Assembly: GCA_032622095.1 (NCBI GenBank)
Contig: CP136066.1
Location: 146,287,559 to 146,351,558, forward strand
Direction of reading: 5' to 3'
DNA: 64,000 nucleotides
Source: Siphonodentalium dalli
Lineage: Eukaryota > Mollusca > Scaphopoda > Gadilida > Siphonodentaliidae
Every line of letters starts with the position of its first letter. Within the stretch, counting starts at the first letter, position 1. Positions 43,727 to 55,368 of the stretch are shown here, one piece after another. A model generated the notes under the pieces. It was not told the origin of the DNA, searched no databases, and saw nothing but the letters and a program-made list of their open reading frames with translations. A program made the translations under genes and the position numbers.

Positions 43727-44286
43727 TAATTAAAATTAGACTCTCGAACCAGCTAAGTATATGTATGCCATTACAGAGTCTAAAGGATTTCACTGTGTGT
43801 CACATTACCGCTCCTATAAATAACTCTGCATGCAATCCATACAGTGTGACATTACACCACACAAATATGTTTACTATTGAAATATATCTCCTTTCGATTT
43901 TGATTTTATATCCCGCTTCAAACTGGTGTTAACTGTAGTTTCTTGGGGAAAAAAATATATGTAATTATATTCTCCCTGCTAAATATTATTGGTCAATTTT
44001 GGACTCCTCGTCGATGCATTTAGTGTTTAATTAGTTGTAATCTCTAATTTTGTGAACATTGTGTGAAATTATAAATGTGACATAAAAAATATTGCACTAT
44101 TGTAGCTATTTGGCGAATCAACCGCTGTATAGAAATTCCAACAATCACCTGATTGACTGCATCGCTTTACTGATAAGTGTTGTGACTGGCCAACAGTGAA
44201 GTTATGCTTGTTGCGGTAATGATAATCCCAGATTTTTTCATTAGACTCTGTAATGCAGAGTTTTTTTGAGAGTCTAATTTTAATTA
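43727..44286. repeat. Inverted-repeat element, ~560 bp
   Basis: Outer arms TAATTAAAATTAGACTCTC and inner ATTACAGAGTCTAA (43727-43782) are mirrored at 44240-44286. The centre is non-coding. Likely a nonautonomous DNA transposon; no target-site duplication was confirmed. Confidence 0.75.
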
Positions 44287-44860
44287 GAACTGTGTTAGCT
44301 GATAAATGTTTATAATGTTCCTAGTTCTCAAAGATTACAACTTACCCACTCTATCATTATTTCCTTTTGCTTGTTGGGGTTTTTAGGCCCAGTCTTATGC
44401 CAATCTGCCTGAAATAATAAAATCCATTATATTTATATGAGTGTGTGTCATGTTCAAGGGAAATGTACAAGTATCAATGTACTATCTGTAGCCACATATT
44501 TAAATACAATGGTGTTGCTCACTCAGCTTTAGCCTAAATTGTCAAAATAATGACTGTTGTTTACTATCTTTAACCCATCCATGAGTGTAGCTGCCTGAAA
44601 TTTTATGAAAACCCTGTGCCAGTACATTCTTTTATATATGCCTGTTTCCCATATAATATGTGCATTTTCTAATATATGTGAGGCTCCCTAAGGGAGACTG
44701 GCATATATAACAGAATGCACTGGACTCGCATATATAAGAGAATGCACTAACCCAGGATATGTGATGCTGCAACAGCTCAACTCCTGTCATGAAAGGGTTA
44801 CATCAATGTCTTATTCCAGTCAATACCCTCTAGGTGTCTTATTGGGTGAAAGTGTGAAAA
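44287..44860. other. Unassigned, with a fragment of the composite element
   Basis: 44690-44790 contains two copies of TATATAAGAGAATGCACT or a close form, and AGGATATGTGATGCTGCA, landmarks of the 35567 family. No gene. Confidence 0.5.
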
Positions 44861-45112
44861 TGGTAGCCCAGTGGTTAGAGTGTCAGACTTGTAATGGTGC
44901 TAACGCGCCAGCATGAGTTTGCACCTGCCAGTGGAATATCGTCTCTGTAACAGTGGCTTGGTCAGATTAAGCGGTGTGTGTCGCCTGTAAAATGGCAGCA
45001 GGCATAAGACTCGGCATTACTTTAATAGCTGGGGTAATAATGTGAAGCACTTTGGGCCCATCTGGCATTAGGGATACGCACTATATAAGCACCATAATTA
45101 TTATTATTAATT
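44861..45112 (+). mobile_element. tRNA-derived SINE with LINE-like tail
   Basis: A box-like segment TAGCCCAGTGGTTAGAG (from about 44863) resembles the tRNA A box, and GAGTTTGCACCTGCC about 50 bp on sits where a B box is expected. The 3' part GAAGCACTTTGGGCCC, then GCACTATATAAGCACC and (ATT)n resembles the tails shared by CR1/L2-type LINEs and their SINEs. The SINE's 3' half lies inside the duplicated 4.5-kb segment, so a half copy recurs at 49488-49611. Confidence 0.7.
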
Positions 45113-45321
45113 AATGAACCTGGTTCAAATGGGAAGGGTTAATTTATTAATTTTCTGCATAGTTTCAACAATAGTCATGTAGATTTATCTGCTTGTTACC
45201 CATTGCGCAGATAATTCATATTGGCTAGTAGCCATTATTTTAATTTAATATTGATAACATGTATCTATGGGGTGGTTGTGAAGGGTTATTCGGGTAATAT
45301 AATTTTCAATATCACCTAATG

Positions 45322-45800
45322 GGAGGCCAAATTCATTTTTAATAATTATTTGCACTTAAGCACAAATATTCATGCTTGAGAATAAAAACATTGCACTAAA
45401 GCACAAATATTACAGCACAATAATTTGAGCTTAAGTGCAAATATCTGTGATTAAGTGCAAATATTTGTGCTTAATCTCAAAGATTTGTGCTTAATCTCAA
45501 AGATTTGTGCTCAAGCTCAAATTTGTACATTTCATTCCCAGTCAATATAGATCTTCCCTAAAAAAATAAAATAGGCTTCCCCATGTTTGAATTGCCATGT
45601 CCCATGATACTTTATGGTGGACTCTGCCAATATCAACATGGTGTGTTAGGTAATGTTTTTTAAATTCCTTCTTCGCGCTTAAGCACAAATAATTGCACTT
45701 AAGCTTATTTGTAATTATATTATAGGCACTTGAGCACAATTATTTGTGGTTAAGTACAAATAACTTAGCTTCAGTGCAAATACTTGTGACTTTGGCCTCC
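45322..45800. repeat. Element packed with CTTAAG/CACAAATA motifs
   Basis: Bounded by perfect inverted GGAGGCCAAA (45322-45331) and TTTGGCCTCC (45791-45800). Inside are a dozen or more variants of GCACTTAAGCACAAATA in both orientations, each centred on CTTAAG or CTTGAG. 479 bp, non-coding apart from accidental frames. The duplicated copy is at 49821-50299. Confidence 0.75.
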
Positions 45801-46941
45801 AATTATATGTGCAAAGTACAAAAATATGCCTCGATAAGAAATATGAGAAACAACCCATATATAGAATGAGTCAATGGAATCATTGGAAGGGTTTTTTCTA
45901 TAAAGATCAATAGAAATATACAAGACACTACCTTAAAAAAAAAACGATTAATAACATTGTGGAAGAAATTTGCCCATTTGGAAATAATTTGCCACTGAAA
46001 TTAATTATTACATTTTAAAATGTTTGTTTGTGGGTGGGGGGTGGGTGGGGGGGGGGGGGGGGTAATAAAATTGTTAGGGGAGGTCTGAATCAAGGGCAGG
46101 TGGTTGCCGAAAAATTCCACCATTGTTTTTGGGGGTAGGGCTAATGAGGGCTGGTTTCAAAGATTGCACAATAGCTATGTCAAAGAAACCAGCTTTGACA
46201 TACAAAGAAATACTTGATCGGTACCTTTAATTTAAACCCAACTCTAGTTTACTCCACCTTACTCCACCAACCGGCCCTGGAGCCCATGCAAATGAATACT
46301 AGTAACTAGATAGCACATGTGTACACAGTTCTTGTTGAAACCATACTAGTACTCATAAAGCTGCATGATACTGAGTCTGGAGATTACAATAGGGTGTTTT
46401 TCTATTATCAACAGCAAGCATTATGTCAGTGTCAGCCAATCACAACATTTATCAATAAAGCGATGCAGGATCATGCAGCCACTCAGATGATTGTCAGAAT
46501 TGGTATGCCGTGGTAGATTTGCCACATAGCTAAATATAGTGCTATAAAAAATGTCACATTAATAATTTTACACAAAATTAGAGATTGTGACACCCAACTA
46601 AACTCTAAAAGCATATGTGAAGAGTACATATTTGACCAATAATACCTAGCAAAGTGAATAGAAGTACGTATTTCCAAGAAATTCAACAGTTAACAACAAT
46701 TTTAAGTGGCCAATATACAGGAGATACATGTATCTGTCATTTCTAAGATATTTTGTGCGCTGTGGCATCATACTACGCCAGCTGCATGCAGATGTTAACT
46801 ATAGCAACACAGCTATTTTCTTACTCTTTATCACACAGCTATACGAGTATGGTTTCAACTAGAACTGATGTGTACAGGAAACCATGCCGGTAATAAACAT
46901 AAACTAGATTTAACTGAAAAGCTAAATATCATCAACGAGAG

Positions 46942-48088
46942 GCCGATAACGATCGGCAGATGTTAACCCATCCCTTGGCGATAGTAAATTACTATGATCG
47001 GAATCATAAATGAGAGTTTTGGTGTTGAATTATAGAGTATACTGTTATGTACTATTATAGACAAATAAATGTACATAACACAAATTATTGGAATTTATGG
47101 GTCACTCGCATTTATATAAGAGAATGCACTGGTACAACTAAACCACCACAGCCTTGGGTTAAATGTGAAAGGTGGCCTGGACATGGAATGCTTGGGTTAA
47201 GAGAGTCCAATTTAAGTTTACAATAATAATGTATCAAATTCTACCAACAATATAGTATACAGATAAGCCACCTGACTGCTGACACATATCAATTATATAG
47301 CAGAGCTGTCAACAAATCACAAGAATTGCTTATGTTGAACACTGACTTCTCTATTAAACCAATAACAATTATAATGACCCCAGACCATCTGAAGATATCA
47401 CTCTACAGCACAGATGTCCAAGTCTACCATGTGATGTTTATTGTTGAATCTTTATTTTAAATTAGATACCATAGCATTCTTTATCAGATTATTTGCACAT
47501 CAATTGGCATAAGAGACATCAGAAAATAATATAGCCTTATCAATCGCTAAGTAGTCCAAAGGCATGGGATGGAATTGAGGAATTGGGTTTAAAGTCGCTC
47601 CAAACAAATTTACCAGTACATAACACAAGATTATGGACTGATTTAAACCAAATTTGGTGTGGTGACTCGGGGTACCCTTGGCATAGTTATATAATGGTGT
47701 TAGTTTTTCCATTTTTTTTTTTTTATTATTCAAACAAAAAATTATATATTATTTGTATCTATTTATTCATATTCATTTTTTTTGGTTAAATTGAGCAAGG
47801 AAATCAATATAATTTTTTTATTTTTTTTGAGTAAATATATTTTTTCGAAAAAGGGACATAACTCAGTTAAATATAGTCTGATCAAACCCAAATTCGAACT
47901 CGATCTGTATTTTGGGCTGAGAAACTAACAAAAAAAATTGGGTTGCGATCAGATAAAAAATATTTGAGTTATCGCACCATGCGTAAAGTGTCTACGGACA
48001 GATAGACGGACAGACAGACGCACGATGAGTGGTCAATCCGTACAACGACACTATGTTTACCATACTATGGTATGGGTAAACATAAAAA
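46942..48088 (+). repeat. Interspersed composite element, copy 3
   Basis: The longest copy: GATAACGATCGGCAGATGTT start, TATAAGAGAATGCACTGG, an extra ~420-bp middle, CCAAATTTGGTGTGGTGACT, AAGGGACATAACTCAG, GGACAGACAGACGCACGA and the terminal hairpin GTTTACCATACTATGGTATG. Copy 4 is its duplicate at 51436-52576. Confidence 0.8.
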
Positions 48089-48650
48089 TTGCTTAATATT
48101 ACTTCTAAACTGGGGTAGATCAACTGCCTGAAATGCATGCTCAGGGGTGTTTTTCAAGGAGAAAAAAACTAAAAAATTCTGGGGGAGGCCCCCATTACCC
48201 CCACCTATGGGAGGCCTCTGCTAGGCCTCCCATACCCTCCAGCAAGCCTACCGGCGGTTGTGTTTTTATTTTCTAATACCACCGCCCGAAAAAAATTTTT
48301 TTTTTTTTTTTTTGGAATAAAAAATCCATTTCAGTGGTATGTAATTGGTTTTGGACAAAAAATTACATCACATTGAACAAATCAGCAACCACCAACCCCT
48401 GTGGGCAAATCCCTGCGAGAATAGGACATAGGTGATTTATTTGGATGGCTGCCTACCAACTCAGATAGGCAATAAAACCACACCCATGTTCAATTGAGGA
48501 AAAACATCTGTGCCCCACTTTTATTAGTACACACAATAAACATATAAATCAAGGATGTGATGTGGTGTGTCTAAAATGAAAGTGTCAATGACACTGTAGC
48601 TCAACTTTGGGAAGAAGTTAAATTTGTGTGATGAGCAATGAATGGATAGA

Positions 48651-49487
48651 TTTAGAATTGAATTTTGAAATCCAAGATGGCCACTGGCAGCCATGTTTTT
48701 TGTCAGAATGACCCCAAAATGACTCGTTCCCATCTACATTCCAATTTAAACAGCCATGACAAATTTCATGATGATCAGACTAAAGCTACGACATGTAGCC
48801 CGTGCTAAAGGATTTAGTCAAGCAAAGAGTAAAATCCAAGATGGCTGCCAGCGGCCATGATTTTTGGCCGAATGACCCCAAAATTACTCGTTCCCATCTA
48901 CATTCCAATTTCAACAGCCATTACAAATTTCATGATGATCAGACTAAAGGTATGACCTGTAGCCTGTGCTAAAGGATTTAGTCATACAAAGAGTAAAATC
49001 CAAGATGGCTGCTGGCGGCCATGTTTTTTGGCCGAATGACCCCAAAATGACTCGTTCCCATCTACATGTCATTGTTAACATTCATTACACATTTTATGAT
49101 GATCCGACCAAAGGTACGACCTGTAGGCCGTGCCAAAGAATTTAGTCATGCAAAGAGTAAATCTAAGATGGCTGCCGGTGGCCATGTTTTTTGGCCGAAT
49201 GACTCCAAAATTACTCGTTCCCATCTACATGTCAATGTTAACATTCATGACAAATTTCATGATGATCAGACCAAAGGTACGACCTGTAGCCCGTGCTATT
49301 AAATGGATTGAATTTTGAAATCCAAGATGGCCGCTGGAAGCCATGTTGTTTGTCCGAATGATCCCAAAATGACTCGTTCCCATCTACATTCCAATTTCAA
49401 CAGCCATTACAAATTTCATGATGATCAGACTAAATGTACGACCTGTAGCCAGTGCTAAAGTATTTAGTCATACAAAGAGTAAAATCT
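48651..49487 (+). repeat. Type A array, first copy
   Basis: Five complete ~162-bp units with AAGATGGCYGC starts near 48674, 48838, 49002, 49164 and 49325; a sixth is cut at the duplication junction at about 49488. Confidence 0.9.
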
Positions 49488-52400
49488 AAAATGGCAGCAG
49501 GCATAAGACTCGGCATTACTTTAATAGCTGGGGTAATAATGTGAAGCACTTTGGGCCCATCTGGCATTAGGGATACGCACTATATAAGCACCATAATTAT
49601 TATTATTAATTAATGAACCTGGTTCAAATGGGAAGGGTTAATTTATTAATTTTCTGCATAGTTTCAACAATAGTCATGTAGATTTATCTGCTTGTTACCC
49701 ATTGCGCAGATAATTCATATTGGCTAGTAGCCATTATTTTAATTTAATATTGATAACATGTATCTATGGGGTGGTTGTGAAGGGTTATTCGGGTAATATA
49801 ATTTTCAATATCACCTAATGGGAGGCCAAATTCATTTTTAATAATTATTTGCACTTAAGCACAAATATTCATGCTTGAGAATAAAAACATTGCACTAAAG
49901 CACACATATTACAGCACAATAATTTGAGCTTAAGTGCAAATATCTGTGATTAAGTGCAAATATTTGTGCTTAATCTCAAAGATTTGTGCTTAATCTCAAA
50001 GATTTGTGCTCAAGCTCAAATTTGTACATTTCATTCCCAGTCAATATAGATCTTCCCTAAAAAAATAAAATAGGCTTCCCCATGTTTGAATTGCCATGTC
50101 CCATGATACTTTATGGTGGACTCTGCCAATATCAACATGGTGTGTTAGGTAATGTTTTTTAAATTCCTTCTTTGCGCTTAAGCACAAATAATTGCACTTA
50201 AGCTTATTTGTAATTATATTATAGGCACTTGAGCACAATTATTTGTGGTTAAGTACAAATAACTTAGCTTCAGTGCAAATACTTGTGACTTTGGCCTCCA
50301 ATTATATGTGCAAAGTACAAAAATATGCCTCGATAAGAAATATGAGGAACAACCCATATATAGAATGAGTCAATGGAATCATTGGAAGGTTTTTTTCTAT
50401 AAAGATCAATAGAAATATACAAGACACTACCTTAAAAAAAAAACGATTAATAACATTGTGGAAGAAATTTGCCCATTTGGAAATAATTTGCCACTGAAAT
50501 TAATTATTACATTTTAAAATGTTTGTTTGTGGGTGGGGGGTGGGTGGGGGGGGGGGTAATAAAATTGTTAGGGGAGGTCTGAATCAAGGGCAGGTGGTTG
50601 CCGAAAAATTCCACCATTGTTTTTGGGGGTAGGGCTAATGAGGGCTGGTTTCAAAGATTGCACAATAGCTATGTCAAAGAAACCAGCTTTGACATACAAA
50701 GAAATACTTGATCGGTACCTTTAATTTAAACCCAACTCTAGTTTACTCCACCTTACTCCACCAACCGGCCCTGGAGCCCATGCAAATGAATACTAGTAAC
50801 TAGATAGCACATGTGTACACAGTTCTTGTTGAAACCATACTAGTACTCATAAAGCTGCATGATACTGAGTCTGGAGATTACAATAGGGTGTTTTTCTATT
50901 ATCAACAGCAAGCATTATGTCAGTGTCAGCCAATCACAACATTTATCAATAAAGCGATGCAGGATCATGCAGCCACTCAGATGATTGTCAGAATTGGTAT
51001 GCAGTGGTAGATTTGCCACATAGCTAAATATAGTGCTATAAAAAATGTCACATTAATAATTTTACACAAAATTAGAGATTGTGACACCCAACTAAACTCT
51101 AAAAGCATATGTGAAGAGTACATATTTGACCAATAATACCTAGCAAAGTGAATAGAAGTACGTATTTCCAAGAAATTCAACAGTTAACAACAATTTTAAG
51201 TGGCCAATATACAGGAGATACATGTATCTGTCATTTCTAAGATATTTTGTGCGCTGTGGCATCATACTACGCCAGCTGCATGCAGATGTTAACTATAGCA
51301 ACACAGCTATTTTCTTACTCTTTATCACACAGCTATACGAGTATGGTTTCAACTAGAACTGATGTGTACAGGAAACCATGCCGGTAATAAACATAAACTA
51401 GATTTAACTGAAAAGCTAAATATCATCAACGAGAGGCCGATAACGATCGGCAGATGTTAACCCATCCCTTGGCGATAGTAAATTACTATGATCGGAATCA
51501 TAAATGAGAGTTTTGGTGTTGAATTATAGAGTATACTGTTATGTACTATTATAGACAAATAAATGTACATAACACAAATTATTGGAATTTATGGGTCACT
51601 CGCATTTATATAAGAGAATGCACTGGTACAACTAAACCACCACAGCCTTGGGTTAAATGTGAAAGGTGGCCTGGACATGGAATGCTTGGGTTAAGAGAGT
51701 CCAATTTAAGTTTACAATAATAATGTATCAAATTCTACCAACAATATAGTATACAGATAAGCCACCTGACTGCTGACACATATCAATTATATAGCAGAGC
51801 TGTCAACAAATCACAAGAATTGCTTATGTTGAACACTGACTTCTCTATTAAACCAATAACAATTATAATGACCCCAGACCATCTGAAGATATCACTCTAC
51901 AGCACAGATGTCCAAGTCTACCATGTGATGTTTATTGTTGAATCTTTATTTTAAATTAGATACCATAGCATTCTTTATCAGATTATTTGCACATCAATTG
52001 GCATAAGAGACATCAGAAAATAATATAGCCTTATCAATCGCTAAGTAGTCCAAAGGCATGGGATGGAATTGATGAATTGGTTTTAAAGTCGCTCCAAACA
52101 AATTTACCAGTACATAACACAAGATTATGGACTGATTTAAACCAAATTTGGTGTGGTGACTCGGGGTACCCTTGGCATAGTTATATAATGGTGTTAGTTT
52201 TTCAATTTTTTTTTTTTTATTATTCAAACAAAAAATTATATATTATTTGTATCTATTTATTCATTTTTTTTGGTTAAATTGAGCAAGGAAATCAATCTAA
52301 TTTTTTTATTTTTTTTGAGTAAATATATTTTTTCGAAAAAGGGACATAACTCAGTTAAATATAGTCTGATCAAACCCAAATTCGAACTCGATCTGTATTT

Positions 52401-53984
52401 TTGGGCTGAGAAACTAACAAAAAAAATTGGGTTGCGATCAGATAAAAAATATTTGAGTTATCGCACCATGCGTAAAGTGTCTACGGACAGACAGACGGAC
52501 AGACAGACGCACGATGAGTGGTCAATCCGTACAACGACACTATGTTTACCATACTATGGTATGGGTAAACATAAAAATTGCTTAATATTACTTCTAAACT
52601 GGGGTAGATCAACTGCCTGAAATGCATGCTCAGGGGTGTTTTTCAAGGAGAAAAAAACTAAAAAATTCTGGGGGAGGCCCCCCGTACCCCCACCTATGGG
52701 AGGCCTCTGCTAGGCCTCCCATACCCTCCAACAAGCCTACCGGCGGTTGTGTTTTTATTTTCTAATACCACCGCCCGAAATTTTTTTTTTTTTTTTTTTT
52801 TTGGAATAAAAAATCCATTTCAGTGGTATGTAATTGGTTTTGGACAAAAAATTACATCACATTGAACAAATCAGCAACCACCAACCCCTGTGGGCAAATC
52901 CCTGCGAGAATAGGACATAGGTGATTTATTTGGATGGCTGCCTACCAACTCAGATAGGCAATAAAACCACACCCATGTTCAATTGAGGAAAAACATCTGT
53001 GCCCCACTTTTATTAGTACACACAATAAACATATAAATCAAGGATGTGATGTGGTGTGTCTAAAATGAAAGTGTCAATGACACTGTAGCTCAACTTTGGG
53101 AAGAAGTTAAATTTTGTGTGATGAGCAATGAATGGATAGATTTAGAATTGAATTTTGAAATCCAAGATGGCCACTGGCAGCCATGTTTTTTGTCCGAATG
53201 ACCCCAAAATGACTCGTTCCCATCTACATTCCAATTTAAACAGCCATGACAAATTTCATGATGATCAGACTAAAGCTACGACATGTAGCCCGTGCTAAAG
53301 GATTTAGTCAAGCAAAGAGTAAAATCCAAGATGGCTGCCAGCGGCCATGATTTTTGGCCGAATGACCCCAAAATTACTCGTTCCCATCTACATTCCAATT
53401 TCAACAGCCATTACAAATTTCATGATGATCAGACTAAAGGTATGACCTGTAGCCTGTGCTAAAGGATTTAGTCATACAAAGAGTAAAATCCAAGATGGCT
53501 GCTGGCGGCCATGTTTTTTGGCCGAATGACCCCAAAATGACTCGTTCCCATCTACATGTCATTGTTAACATTCATTACACATTTTATGATGATCCGACCA
53601 AAGGTACGACCTGTAGGCCGTGCCAAAGAATTTAGTCATGCAAAGAGTAAATCTAAGATGGCTGCCGGCGGCCATGTTTTTTGGCCGAATGACTCCAAAA
53701 TTACTCGTTCTCATCTACATGTCAATGTTAACATTCATGACAAATTTCATGATGATCAGACCAAAGGTACGACCTGTAGCCCGTGCTATTAAATGGATTG
53801 AATTTTGAAATCCAAGATGGCCGCTGGAAGCCATGTTGTTTGTCCGAATGATCCCAAAATGACTCGTTCCCATCTACATTCCAATATCAACAGCCATTAC
53901 AAATTTCATGATGATCAGACTAAATGTACGACCTGTAGCCAGTGCTAAAGTATTTAGTCATACAAAGAGTAAAATCCAAAATGG
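49488..53984 (+). repeat. 4.5-kb segmental duplication, second copy
   Basis: Starts inside an array unit, where AAATCTAAAATGGCAGCAGG switches directly from array to SINE sequence, and runs to about 53984 where array units continue. Contents repeat those of 44988-49487, including the CTTAAG element (49821-50299) and a composite element (51436-52576). The junction shows AAAATGG shared by both parents. Confidence 0.95.
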
Positions 53985-55006
53985 ATGCTGGCGGCCATGT
54001 TTTTTTGCCGAATGACCCCAAAATGACTCGTTCCCATCTACATGTCATTTTTAACATCCATGACACATTTTATGATGATCCGACCAAAGGTACGATCTGT
54101 AGGCCGTGCCAAAGAATTTAGTCATGCAAAGAGTAAATCTAAGATGGCTGCCGGCGGCCATGTTTTTTGGACGAATGACCCCAAAATTACTCGTTTCGAT
54201 CTACATGTCTTTGTTAACATTCATGACAAATTTCATGATGATCAGACCAAAGGTACGACCTGTAGCCCGTGCTAATGGATTGAATTTTGAAATCCAAGAT
54301 GGCCACTGGCAGCCATGTTGTTTGTCCGAATGATCCCAAAATGACTCGTTCCCATCTACATTCCAATATCAACAGCCATGACAAATTTCATTATGATCAG
54401 ACTAAAAGCACGACCTGTAGCCCGTGCTAAAGGATTTTGTCATACAAAGAGTAAAATCAAAAATGGCTGCTGGCGGCCATGTTTTTTTTGCCGAATGACC
54501 CCAAAATGACTCGTTCCCATCTACATCTCATTGTTAACATCCATGAAAAAATTTATGATGATCTGACCAAATGTACGACCTGTAGGCCGTGCCAAAGAAT
54601 TTAGTCATGCAAAGAGTAAAATCTAAGATGGCTGCCGGTGGCCATGTTTTTTGGCCGAACAACCCCAAAATTACTTGTTCCCATCTACATGTCAATATTA
54701 ACATCCGTGACAAATTTCATGATGATCAGATGGACCTGTAGCCCGTGCTAATGGATTGAATATTGAAATCCAAGATCATGGCAAGATGACCACTGGCGGC
54801 CATGTTTTTTTCCCGAATGAACCCAAAATGACTCGTTCCCATCTACATGTCAATGTCAACATCCATGACAAATTTCATAATGATCCGACCAAAGTTACGA
54901 CCTGTAGCCCGTGCTAAAGGAAATTGTTGATGCATCACACACGCACACACACAACGGACGACAAAGCCATGGCAATAGCTCAAACTTTACAAAGTAAAGT
55001 TGAGCT
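53157..55006 (+). repeat. Type A array of 11 units with terminal hairpin
   Basis: AAGATGGC or variants occur at 53164, 53328, 53492, 53654, 53814, 53978, 54141, 54295, 54460, 54625 and about 54783: period about 162 bp. Each unit has ATGGCYGCYGGCGGCCATG, CCAAAATKACTCGTTCCCAT and CATGATGATCAGACYAAA. It ends with CACACACGCACACAC, CCATGGCAATAGCTC and the hairpin AACTTTACAAAGTAAAGTT (54977-55006). This is the most complete copy of the element. Confidence 0.95.
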
Positions 55007-55008
55007 AA

Positions 55009-55368
55009 AAAGAAGAGATAAATCTAGTGGCCTCCGGTCAACCTCAACCAAATCAAAACCGTCGCTTGATTTCTGACAAAGTTTTGCCTTTTGTCGACAC
55101 GGCGATGGTGATTATGTGTGAAAACTTACAATGTACTACGGCGGTCGATGTCGCTCATAACGGTTTAATAACTTTCTTATGCAATGCGGAACACCTTGAA
55201 AAATACATTAAATACAATATTTATCACCGAAGATGGAACATCTTAATCATTCCTGGAAGTATCTATATGATGCTGCTAAAAACGCTGTTTGGTTGGTGCG
55301 TTAAAACAGGTAAAAAGGGGAACATCTCTAGCCAGAGTTTAACTGAGCGAGTACCACTCACTGCTTGA
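55009..55368 (+). CDS. Unrecognised open frame, possible exon
   Basis: Immediately after the array hairpin the sequence becomes CpG-richer. A frame opens after a TAA ending at 55008; its first ATG is at 55105. The encoded segment has CENLQCTTAVDVAHNG and a hydrophobic stretch WNILIIPGSIYMMLLKTLFG followed by WCVKT, where a donor-like ACAG|GTAAAAAG (55306-55316) occurs. A first or internal exon with a membrane segment is possible. No family recognised. Confidence 0.3.
   Translation, partial: KEEINLVASGQPQPNQNRRLISDKVLPFVDTAMVIMCENLQCTTAVDVAHNGLITFLCNAEHLEKYIKYNIYHRRWNILIIPGSIYMMLLKTLFGWCVKTGKKGNISSQSLTERVPLTA

Larger units (their letters stand above)
44988..49487 (+). repeat. 4.5-kb segmental duplication, first copy
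   Basis: From the middle of the SINE (AAAATGGCAGCAGGCATAAG) to the middle of a ~162-bp array unit. Matches 49488-53984 nearly base for base; differences are isolated substitutions (for example 45676, 46506) and length changes in G and T runs (46033-46062). It contains the CTTAAG-motif element, a composite element copy and the first five array units. Confidence 0.95.

Noticed and set aside
44861-44935. Functional tRNA gene
   Set aside because: The A-box-like segment is followed by SINE body and LINE-like tail and no cloverleaf can be drawn with proper stems.
45542-52620. Paired identical open frames in both halves of the 44.9-54 kb region
   Set aside because: They repeat only because of the segmental duplication; none has a domain, and several overlap repeat elements.
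48524-54333. Frames reading KSKMAAGGHVFWPND-like peptides
   Set aside because: They are translations of the ATGGC...GGCCATG array units and recur at every array.
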